From Trichosporon coremiiforme (Eukaryota > Basidiomycota > Tremellomycetes > Trichosporonales > Trichosporonaceae), in contig BCJJ01000017.1 in assembly GCA_039545355.1 (NCBI GenBank), positions 434,001 to 498,000 of the forward strand: a stretch of 64,000 nt of DNA, written 5' to 3'. Made by a program: the position numbers and the translations under genes. Positions 34,869-45,044 of this stretch are shown here, piece by piece. The first letter of the stretch is position 1. Each line of letters starts with the position of its first letter. The notes beneath the pieces were generated by a model. It searched no databases and was not told the DNA's origin. It worked only from the letters and a program-made list of their open reading frames with translations.

Positions 34869-36244
34869 GATTGCTATTTTTTGGTGGCTGCGGTCGGTGT
34901 GAGCGAAGGATCAAGAAAATCGAGCAAGCAACGCACCTAAGTACTGCCTTTTAGGATGGGGAGGGAGAGGAGATTGGAAAGGCAAACTAGATGCAGGCCG
35001 TGAGTGGTCGTCCAGGTCTCGGCGGGGCTACGGGCGCCCAACCCAGAGGATTTGTGCAATTTTCCAGGCGGTGGATGCCCTCGACCCGCAAATTTGTGCC
35101 GAAAGTCCGCCCGCATGTGGCACTAAACCGATTTAACCATGTGGCCGCAAATTCTTGTTATCGATAATTCCCAGGCACGAGTTATCAACTGCCGTTCTCG
35201 CACTTGGCGTTTTTAGAATGTCTTATCGACCACAGCTATCATCGCAACTCACCGCGCCCAGGCCTCGTCCCGCGCGGCGTTCTCTGCGGGAGTGCGGTCT
35301 GCCGTGTCCCCGGTCTGGCCGGTTTGGGCTGCTTCGTCGTATCGGCATAGCGAACAGCCGTGGACCCGATCAGATTGCGCTGTGGATCGCCTTGTAGACG
35401 GCGTTCTGTATGGAGACATTGATTTGCTTCTCTGATCCTCCAGGTGCACTAGTCGCATGACCGTCTGTATCACAATGACCCGCATCTCTCTTCTTCGCCA
35501 CTGAGTTCTCTGCAACGCTGGGACGACGTTCACTAGGTATTTGGTTGAAGGCAGCCCTGCCACTACCGGGACCTACTGGTTTCCTTGTTGCTGGCGTCCA
35601 TCGCATACCTTCCCTCGTCTTAAACAGCCTCTCTCGCAATATCAGCGTCTGTCGGTCTCACGCTTCGAGCAATTAGGTCTCACCTTAAGCGCCTGCGCTC
35701 ATGTTGACGATGTCAACGAGGAGGGCCAAGGTGCCGCCTTACCCCTTGGACGTTGCGTTCCGCTGTGGCTAGGATGACTATGACCTCCTACATGCGTGCG
35801 TTGCTGAGTCCCGAATGAGAGTGCCGGAGAGGCTAGGTGACCTCCAGCCAAGTACGGCGCTTCTACTTTCATCCCTATGTTGCATCGGCTGTGCTCAATG
35901 AAATGCAATAAACGGACCTGTCTCTACCTCTCTTGATGCCGATGCTCTAGCGGACAATGTAGCCGCATTCCGCGCCTTCATAGCAACAGGCTCTGCTGGA
36001 TCCAATGATCGATGACGATCTGGTGGGTGGCAAATTTAGTCACTGCGTTTTCTAATAGAAAGTTAATGACGGAACCAAATAGTCGTCCATCTCAAACCGT
36101 TACTATTCAGCCATTATGCGCCAGATGACGCTACCCTGCATGCGCACGCACCTTCGACCGCGCAGATCAGATGACGAACGTTGGCCCTCTTGACAACAAC
36201 AACTCCGTTAACTCAGTCTCCCACCGCACGCGGCTCCTTCGACA
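34869..36244. other. 1.4-kb intergenic region, HSP70 promoter and phosphatase promoter
   Basis: Divergent promoter region with no supported gene. AT content rises around 35100-35240 and 35900-36100. Short open frames near 35250-35640 overlap on both strands and have no motifs. No clear heat-shock element array (repeated nGAAn) was seen upstream of HSP70. Confidence 0.45.
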
Positions 36245-36973
36245 ATGGCCAAGATCGTGCCGCCGATGAACTTCGGCCTTGTCGAGGATGGTGAGCTGTT
36301 ATGCTGTCGCATTTAGCTAACAACAGCAGGCTTCTACCGCTCGGCGCAGCCGACCGAGCTCAACTTCTCCTTCCTCGAGAAGCTCAACCTGCGCACTGTG
36401 ATCTGGGTCGGGGCTGAGGAGCCGAGTGACATTTTGTGAGCTTTGGGTCCGGTCTTTTGAGCTAATGGCAGTGTCTCCTTCCTCGAGTCGCAGGGAATTA
36501 CACTGCACAACCTCGCGCCGCAGGTCAGCCTGAACCCCCACTTTCCGCCACCGTACTGCGATGCAGGCGTTGTGCCGCTAAGTGGGCAATGTGAGCCTTG
36601 TTCTGCGGTACCCAGCTGACAGGACTCAGATCATCTCCCGCCACTACCACCACCCGCAGAGCCGCTGATCATCCGCGCGCTCTCCCTGCTTCTGCAGGCA
36701 AACACGTTCCCCACCCTCGTATGCTGCAATATGGGAAGGCATAGGACGGGTACAGTTGTCGGCTGCTGGCGCAAGCTGCAGAGATGGGCACTCTCCTCTA
36801 TTCTCGAGGAGTACAGGCGCTACGCGGGGATGAAGGTGCGCGTGCTGAATGAGCAGGTAAGTCTGACTGGTTACGCCGTGCAGCTTTCTAACCGCGATAA
36901 GTTCATCGAGCTGTTCGACACGGACCTCGTCTCCATCACGGACGGGACGGAGGGTATCGCGGCGTCCGGGTAG
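36245..36973 (+). CDS. atypical dual-specificity phosphatase of the plant/fungal (Siw14/Oca) type
   Basis: Exons 36245-36290, 36330-36435, 36472-36590, 36630-36856 and 36902-36973 encode 189 residues. It begins VPPMNFGLVEDGFYRSAQPT, the standard entry of PFA-DSP proteins, then LRTVIWVGAEEPSD. The catalytic loop is CCNMGRHRTG, which fits CX5R with the family's HRTG. It is followed by VVGCWRKLQRWALSSILEEY and NEQFIELFD across the last intron. Siw14 removes the 5-beta-phosphate of inositol pyrophosphates; Oca6 and Oca1 are relatives with less certain activity. The sequence looks closest to the Siw14/Oca6 side, by inspection only. The last intron (36857-36901) is 45 nt with no in-frame stop, so its retention would simply insert 15 residues. 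Confidence 0.87.
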
Positions 36974-37206
36974 GGACCGGCAGCACAACCTCCTCCCCAT
37001 GATCACTGGAACGCAGCCAGCATGCAGCGCGCGGCGCTCTCGCGCTCGCCGCACCACATCCTTCCTTCGCCGTATCTTTCGGTGACGCGGCCGCTCTGAC
37101 CGCTTCCTCTCCCCAACAATCATCTCGCACACGTCACAGTCTCACAGTCTCTAGCAAGTCTCTAGCATGGTACCGAATATGCAGTAATTGTACAAGTATT
37201 ACAGAT

Positions 37207-38391
37207 TTAGAACGTGACGACCTTGGCCTTCTTCTTGGGGGCGGCAGCGACGGGAGCAGGAACAGGAGCGGGAGCGTACGCGCCCTCCTCTCCGGGCTGC
37301 TTCGCGGGTCCGCGCATACCGTTCTTGGCGGGCTCGTGCTTCGGCCTGCTGTACGGCTTCTTCTGGGCCTTCTCGGCCTTCTCCCTGCGCTGCTCGCGGT
37401 GCTGGATCCGGCGCTCGACCATGAAGTCGTCCTCGTCCGCTCCCGCATTGGCACCAGTGCCAACGGCCAGCTTACCATGCATAGCTCCGGGCTCGAACTT
37501 CGGCCGCTTGTCATCGGGACAGTCGTTGGCGCGGTGCTTCACGCTGCCGCAGACCTTGCACGCTCCGCCGTTCACGTATACGCCGCGAGGGTTCTGGGGA
37601 CAGGCACCAGAGAGGTGGCCAGTGCCGAGACAGACGAAACAGGTCGCGAACGGAGTCGGGTTCGAGGGATCCACGGGCTTGGGGCAGCGCGAAAGCGAGT
37701 GTCGGTCCGAGTTGCATCTGGGCGTTAGCTTGATCCGACAAGGAGAGTTACAGCTGTACTCTCCGGCCGGGGAAGACAAACGATGCCGATCCTCGAAGCT
37801 GGAGATTGTGTCGACTCACCGGTAACACTTTCCACCCACAACATCACCACCCTTCGCCTTCTTGTCCCTCTTTCCGCTCTTGACCTTGCCCTCGCCCTCG
37901 ACGAGCTCGGCCCGGCGCTTCGCCATCTCGTCCGCCTCGAGCAGCGCCGCGCTTCCGTTGGCGCCCGAAGCGGCCAGGAGAATGTTGGGGCAGTCACGGG
38001 CAGCATGTCCTATACCACGGCACGCGAAACAGGTCGTCTGGTTTGTGCGCAGGTCGGCGCGCTTCTGGCGACGTTCCTCGGAGCGCTCGGCGGCGTTGCG
38101 GGCGCGTTCTGGTGTCAGCTACGTGCGGCTGGAAGTCAACTAGTCCGCCCTCCTCCCTTCTGCGATCCCGTTCCGTCCAGCTCTCCAGGAGCTTTCCAAA
38201 ACGAGAGAAGGGGCTGAGAGGAAGGTCAGAATTGACTCACTCGCGATGTCCGGATCCCGCCCCCATCCCTTCCTCTTCGACGGTCCAGCCTTCTGCTCCT
38301 GCCTGGGCTCGTCCGAGGCCGCCTCCCGCTCCTCAGCCGCCGAAGCGACGAAGCTCTTCTTCGGCATACCGATACTGGTGAATCGCGCCAT
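37207..38391 (-). CDS. CCHC zinc-knuckle protein, ZCCHC9-like
   Basis: Exons 38391-38241, 38108-37820 and 37717-37207 encode 316 residues. After a basic N-terminus there are four knuckles: CFACRGIGHAARDCP, CYRCNSDRHSLSRCP (split by the second intron), CFVCLGTGHLSGACP and CKVCGSVKHRANDCP. The spacer NPRGVYVNGGACKVCGSV matches the NPKGLYADGGGCKLCGSV-type segment of ZCCHC9. A Lys/Arg-rich helix and a basic tail (PKKKAKVVTF) follow, which suggests nucleolar or nuclear location. ZCCHC9-type proteins bind structured RNA and are linked to rRNA processing. The exact fungal role is unknown. Confidence 0.88.
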
Positions 38392-41300
38392 GTTGCTTCC
38401 CCTTTGTTCCTTTTAGATCGGAAAGATGTGGACTGGAGGTGCGCAATGATGTCAACAATTTTACTGGAGCCTCCCTCGCCGCCGTTCATCGTCGGCTGAG
38501 GATCGAAATCTGGAGAGTGGAGGTCTGGGTGGCGAGTCACGTGAGTAGACTCAAGACTTCTGAGAACGCGCGACGCGCGTGGTTTTCTGGACCTCCCAGG
38601 AACCAGGCACGACAGTCGATGATGTAAGGTTTATGGTGCTGGTGAACTCGGATCGTTGCGACGGATTCTTGCGTCAGACGCGTGTTGCGGTATGCGCGAT
38701 TGCAGATGCAGTTACCGCGACCGACAGAATGAACGGCCGCACGTAGAGTTGACACTGGGAAGCCATACCGCACGCCTGGACTGCAGTGGAGGACGGGCCG
38801 GCGGACACTGGCGAGGACGCTAGTATCCTGGCAACGAGACGGACACTTTGCCCTCTACCGATGTCCTGATCGTGGGACCCGGCATTCGGGCCGGTTCCTA
38901 CATTCTACAGCGCTACAGCAACTGCGTGCATAAGCGCAGTCAACAGTGCCTGCTGTACGGGTCCGCTAGCTCGGATCCTAACCTGACCGCCGCCCAGTCA
39001 GCCAAGAAAGCCTATAGTGCCACCGTCGAGGTTGCCATTCGTACTCACCAACAAACGTCCGAAAAAATCGTGAACTTCAGCCTCTGATTGCTTTCTCAAC
39101 GTCTCCCCCGCTCATTGTTGTGCTACAGGGCTACATCTTGGGGTCGCCGAGTCCGCAGCTCACCCGTTCTCACCTCCAAGTCGAGCGTCTGCACCACCCG
39201 TCGTCCACTGACTCTCCACTGCTAGCCCACCGCTGTCGGACCCGTCACTCTTCGACAATGTCTGAGGAATGAGGGCACCCGAACAACTCCGTCCGGCGGC
39301 CAGATGACCCAGATAGCCCAGACCGGCCGATGAATGATGGGCAGCACAGAGCATGCATGTATGCGCACATGCGGCGCAGTCTGCAGGCGCAACATGCATA
39401 ACAGGCGGCTGCGGCGCCGGAGGGGTGGATGGGCGGCGGTGATGCGGCGTATGCGGGGTACATGCGGGGCGCAGCGAGGGATTGAGGGAGTTAGGCGCTG
39501 CGGCGCCATCGGCGCCAACGGCTCAACGGCGTCTTACATATACACCGTGGCTTGAGCTTTGGGTTCCGGTTTGGCTTGAGGTCTCACTGTGAATGCATGA
39601 GCCTGAGGTTGATGATGTGATGGGGCGGAGCACGTCCTATACGGCCCATGCGGAGCTCGACTTCGGACAGTCGTCTGTCGCATGCGCCGATTGATGTCAC
39701 TGGGGGGGTCACTGAAACCCCCATCAATGTCATTAATGTAGCCGATATGCGCTACACGACAGTTTGAATCGGCGCACGTAGGTGGACAATTCTGGTCTGT
39801 TGTGGGTCGTTTGACTCCGGAGAGGACAATGCGTGGGCTGGCGGGCTTCGTCGCCTGCATCGCCTCGGAGCTTCGTGGCCTACTCACCGACAGGATTGTA
39901 GGATCTGAAGGCTTGGGCTTCGCCTGAGTTGCCCGGTTGGCGTCCAGGAAGCGGCCACTACTCTGCACAGTTCTCTCTGAGACGCTCAAACTCGTCGTAC
40001 CGTCGTAGCATCCCGTCGTATCGTCGTCATCGACACCTCAGCGTGCTTATCTGCATACGCACTGCGAAGTTGTGTTGCCGCGGCGCGAGCGTATCAGATC
40101 ACCAATCCTGGTCACGGTGCCATTGTACGGGCTTCGGAAGGGACAAGAAGAGGAGACCGAAGCTGCCTCGGTAGTCTCGGTACCCGTCGGTACCCTCCGT
40201 CCCACAAGAGTGCGACTCGAACACACGGGGGGTGCAGACGGCAAGGGTCGTGTGCTGAGCTTGTTGATGGTCACCTGTGGAGGCGGACCCCGGACCTGAC
40301 CGTTACGACCGTCAATTGGACCTACAATGACACCGGATCTCTGAATCTCTTTGGCCTCTTTGCAGCTTCGGGGCCGTCTTTGTTCGAGTTCATAAGCTTG
40401 GCTCCCCAAACGTAATGCGCTCGTAGGACAGGCAGAAGCCGATATGGACCGATGGAGCGAGCCTCGGGCCAAGCGGACAAAGGTGGAGCTGCGAGCTAGA
40501 CTCGCTAGGGCCCAGGAGTTCTGAGAGGCTAGGCAAATAGGAAAGTAAGGGGCAGCGGGTATCGAGTGGGCCGTTCCTACGATTCCGGACACTTTGCGGG
40601 CCATCGATCCTAGCTCAACAGTGATCCTGAGACATCAAACCTGAGGGCTGCCAGGGCTGGCGTTAAGCTCAGGCGGGCGGGGTGAGTGCGTCGAGTCACA
40701 GATTCGAGATGGCAGATTCGACGGAACTTGGTATACGATTAGATCCAGATGGATGCGTGTTCTCAGTTCTCAAACGCAGACCGTGTCGATGCATTGCATG
40801 GGGGCTATGGCGCTAACCCATCGGTTAGTGTGGACTGGGTGACGATTGACTCGGGGTCAGGTTATCGTAGCGTTTGGAGCGGGTTGGAGTAGTGTGCGTG
40901 TGTTGAGGTCCGTCGCCCTATCTCCATTGACGGTCGAATCGATGCAAGGTGCAACTGATCGTGGGACCCATTCCTCAAACACTGAGCCTGGGTCTTGCAT
41001 CGGCCTAGTTCACTCTACGACCGACGGACCGCAAGCCGCAGTACCCCATACGCCAGTGCCGCCAGTGCCGCCAGCGACGCATGCAAATGGAGACGCCAGA
41101 TGCGCCAGACGCAGCGCCAGTCCCAGCCGTGAGACCAAGACGACCCGACCACCCCTGACCCGCTCGATCGACACCGACACATCCTCGCCGCCAGTCTTGA
41201 ACCACTGTCCTTCGCATATCGCACAGCTCACTCCCAAGCCCCCCTGCCGTCTTCGCGCATTCTCATGTTCGCCTTCGACTGACTTGTCTCTTCGCCTCCT

Positions 41301-42238
41301 CGCTCGTTCGCTCGCATCGGCCACCGCCGTCTCAAGAACAATCAATCACACGTGTGGACTGGGTAAACAATAACACTTTCCGACTGTTGAGATCGCGTCT
41401 CACGTTTCGCTCGCTCCGCCCGTGCTTTTTGCTTCAGCCAGCCCCTATCCCCTTCCGACCCCAACCCATCCGATTACCCCTGTCTTCCCTTCTTCCCTCC
41501 TCCCTGCTGCCCTCGGAGCGACCCCTCGTCCCCTACGGCACAACAATCCGTACGCTCGTCTTCTACCGACGAAACCGTCATCCCCGCCCGTTGCCTGTCG
41601 CCCGTGTCGCCCGTGTCCCGAAGGGACGTCGAATGCACAGGCTCACAAGCTCACGCTCACTCCTCACGCTCGCCTTGCGCACACCGGGTACACCGACGCA
41701 ATGCCCAGTGCACACTAAGCACTAAGCCTCGAGCCTCGACTCCTCGCTCCATCCTTACTCCTGACTCTTGTCCATCGGCTACGCGCGCGCTACGCTACGT
41801 CGCTACGGGGCTACGGCCAGCCACGAGACATTGACACACGGCGTACCTGCACACCCTCACACCCCCCTCACACCCGTTGCACACAGCTACGACAAACGAC
41901 AAGTCTCAACCACGACTCTTCTTTTGATCCATCACCTTCACAGACACAACAGCCCATCGTAGCCCATCATTGTGCTGCGCCAGCCCCAACACGGCCGTTC
42001 CGACCGCACGGTATATCATAACCCCAGACCGACAAGAACCATCATCAACAACAGCATTGCCCTGTTGAGCTCTCGCCACCCCACCACCTCCCATTCTGCT
42101 CTCCCTCCCACCAACAAACACGGAACCGCTTGACGTTCTCCGTCTTCACAGTGACAGCAGCAGCAGCAGTGACAACGACGACAGCACCGGCACTTCCAAG
42201 CTTTCCCTCTAGCGGCAGCAGCACGCTCGCCACCCTCC
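38392..42238. other. 3.85-kb region without a supported gene; long leader at its right end
   Basis: Nothing with protein-family motifs or linked exons was found. Open frames at 40047-40604 (-) and 41354-41725 (+) lack support. Several short repeats occur: GTCGTA/CGTCGT words at 39994-40032 and GCCAGTGCC units at 41050-41080. From about 41200 to 42238 the + strand is strongly C/T-rich, with CA-rich runs and many short upstream frames, consistent with a leader of up to 1 kb for the gene at 42239. No terminal inverted repeats or RNA gene were recognised. Confidence 0.45.
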
Positions 42239-44265
42239 ATGAGCGCTAACTCACCCATACGGAGTGTACCGCAGCAGGTCGCTGAACCCAACTACTTCAT
42301 TCAGCGGTTTCTTCGTTCGGTCCAGCCATTCTACTACCAGCATGCGCACTATGGTCCAGAGTACTTTGAGCGCTCACGACATGCGGGTGACAAGCTGCTC
42401 AATGAGGACTGGGAGCTAGCGGCTCAGTGGTCTCCCCAGTCCACGAATTCCGCGTTACCGCAGTATCACCACGCCGACCCTGTCGTTGCGCCTTCCCTAC
42501 CCACTTCGTCACTCCTCGGAACGACACAGCCCGTCATCAGACAACACAGCACGAGTCCAGGACTCGGCCCCGCGGATAACTCGTCCGGGCGTGGGAAGCT
42601 TTCTCGTCCACGAACGGGAAACGCTCTGCGCACAGCGCCCTATGCACGGCGCCCAAAGGAAGCAGCGGCCCCCGTGTATTACTCGCACCACGCTTCGCCT
42701 ACTTCACCAGGATCAGCCGACGACCTTGGGGAGAACCGGCGACATGCCGGAGCTGGGCAGGAGAGACGAGTTGTGTCTGCTGACGACAACGTCCGTGCGT
42801 ATACTCTGCTAGCGGAAAGCGGCATTCCGTCATGGCTTTCGGTGTTGTTATGCTGACTAACCCCACAGACATTGCCCTGTTGAAGCAGCAGTACAACGAG
42901 CGACGACGACGAAGCAGCGAGGAGCAGGAACAGGTACTAGCGTCTGTCACGGTCCCGGCGGAAAACAGCGAGAAGAGGAGCAGGGCTACGCGTCCCCCTG
43001 ACCTTGATTTCGGTCACAAGAACACAAAACCACGCTCAATTCAAGCAGAGGCCGGCCGCCTCACACTGCACCCTGTGGCCGCTCCACCAGCAGATGTTCA
43101 ACACCCGCGTGGAATCTTCTTACGGGGCGTGGCGTCGCACCCGGTGACCGTATCGCAGCACCCACCAGTGCCCGATGCGAACGCCCGAGCGGGCTCCAGT
43201 GCATTCGACCAGCCACGCTTCCTTGGTGTCAGCAGTGAGGACGCCCGGCAGCAGCTGCTTTTCCAGCAGCAGCAGGCGTACCCGTCCACACTGGCTGCGT
43301 CTGACCAGCCATTGCCTCAGGCGTCTATGCGCACGACACCTTCCGAGATCCAATTGCCCCCTCTCCGCACCTTAGACACGGACGCCTTCGCCCCTCGCTA
43401 CCGCGAGACTGCGGATCACTCGTACTCGTGGCAAGAAGAACGCACGACACCCCCACACGAGGCGGTCGGTTACACAGGGTTCCCTTCCTACGCCGGTACA
43501 GGGCGCGGTGAATCTGCTTTGCCAAGCGCCACTGTGACACCAGAGACGACGCCGGAGAGCTACTGGGGATCTGCTTACCTGACCGCTACACGCCAGTCGC
43601 ACGTGCTGGACCATCAGCGCCAGCAGCAGCAGTATCAGCAGTTCAACACGCAGCAGGTTCACTCGCCGTACTACCAGCCACCCCCAATTTCAACGAACGA
43701 CTACTCTGCAAACCCATACGCTTCGTGGGCCAACAAGGCGTACCCTACCGAGATGACGCAGTCATGTGAGGACAGTGCCGCGAACCGCGCCGTTTCTGCG
43801 GACGCGAGGCGGTATGACGACAGCCGGTTGTGGGAGCGGCCGTATTCTGCACCACCTCCTCTTGGCCGAGAGACGTCGCATCTCCTTAACGCCATGCGGG
43901 TGGAACCGACGAAGAACCGATCGCGACCGGCGCCAGCGCAATGGCCCGCGGCTGCCGAAGTGCAGGGCTCGCAAGGGTCTCCACCGCGCGACCCTCGGCG
44001 ACAGTGGACACCCGTTGGACTCGATTCGTCGCAGCCCGTGGCGACGGCAACGGCCGACTGGCCCGAGCCCATCACCGTGCCGGGAAGCACGCCGACGTGG
44101 GATCCCTCGCCTACGAGCTCGCACTTCCAGGTGCCGTACACGCCGCAGCCGTACGCGACGCCTTTGTTCCCCGCCCCGACGGCCACGAGCGGCATGCCGC
44201 CCATGATCGAAAAGCAACTCCCTCCTGTTGATATGTACCATACGACCGCGACGCCATTCTACTGA
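42239..44265 (+). CDS. low-complexity protein with short conserved-looking N-terminus, function unknown
   Basis: Two exons (42239-42794, 42869-44265) encode 650 residues. The N-terminal 60 residues look ordered: EPNYFIQRFLRSVQPFYYQH, then HYGPEYFERSRHAGDKLLNE. The rest is rich in Ser, Pro, Gln, Tyr and Thr. A basic helix follows the intron (ALLKQQYNERRRRSSEEQEQ), and a Gln-rich patch lies near LDHQRQQQQYQQFNTQQ. No domain was recognised. The Q/P/Y-rich body and the very long C/T-rich leader are typical of regulatory or RNA-binding condensate proteins in fungi. That is a guess from composition. Confidence 0.7.
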
Positions 44266-45044
44266 ACCCCATCGCATCATCGTTGCCAACGACACCATTC
44301 CGAACAATGCACCTCCTCTCCAGTCCCACTATAATGAGCGATTTGTACCATGCCAATACCACACGTCCCATCGCATCGCAGCATCCCCACACGGTTTAAT
44401 CTGTACTTGTTTCTCATATGTCATGAACTGCCCATAAGCGCGGCGTGAACGAGCGCAGCGAGCACCGAGGGGCTGAAGAGCGAGGATTGAGGATCCATGT
44501 GCAGAGGAAACCTTGCGCTAAGCAAGGCAGACATGCACACAAACGCAGAAAGATGCTCGTGGGCGGAATGTGGCGGTTGATCCCAGAAGATCCTAGGGCC
44601 CAGAGCATGTCCAGGCATGGCCGGCGTGGTGCGAAGCAAAGCTGGAACTACATGGCGCGCTGGCTGAAACAGTGCCCATAGCTTGGCGAGTCATGGCAAA
44701 GTGAGGTGGCGGCTGAAACGCGTGCCCGGTGCGCAGTTGTCTGCCCACCGCTCAATTCTCGAGTGTACTGTTCTGGTGCCTTTCGGATATTCGCAGGATG
44801 GCCAGGATAGACCGGGATGGGTTGGATGGGGACAAAAGCGATCAATGCATGTCTAACAGTAAATACAAAGAGGGATACAAGACTTGCCCACTCTTCCTCC
44901 TCCTTCTCCTCAGCTGCTTCTCTGCTGCGCCTGCAGTGTTAACTGCATGCGGCGGTCGGCTGTGTGGCGGGTGCGGGTGAGACGTCATTTCTCAGGTTCT
45001 CAGATGGTCCGAATGATGGGGACTGGATTGCGTCGTGTGGAAAA
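44266..45044. other. convergent intergenic region
   Basis: It holds the 3' ends of the low-complexity gene and PEP7. Only short overlapping frames without motifs are present. Confidence 0.5.

Noticed and set aside
40190..40270. tRNA-like T-arm on the minus strand (GTGTGTTCGAGTCGCAC)
   Set aside because: Only the T-arm and a partly pairing acceptor end can be folded. There is no D-arm consensus and no anticodon stem at the right distance.
40047..40604. 185-residue open frame on the minus strand
   Set aside because: No domain, no splice-linked neighbours, irregular composition; it lies in a gene-poor region where frames of this size arise by chance in GC-rich DNA.
41040..41100. Repeated GCCAGTGCC units as a possible CRISPR-like or transposon repeat
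   Set aside because: The copies are only 9-10 bp, directly adjacent and without spacers or inverted ends; a simple-sequence expansion explains them.
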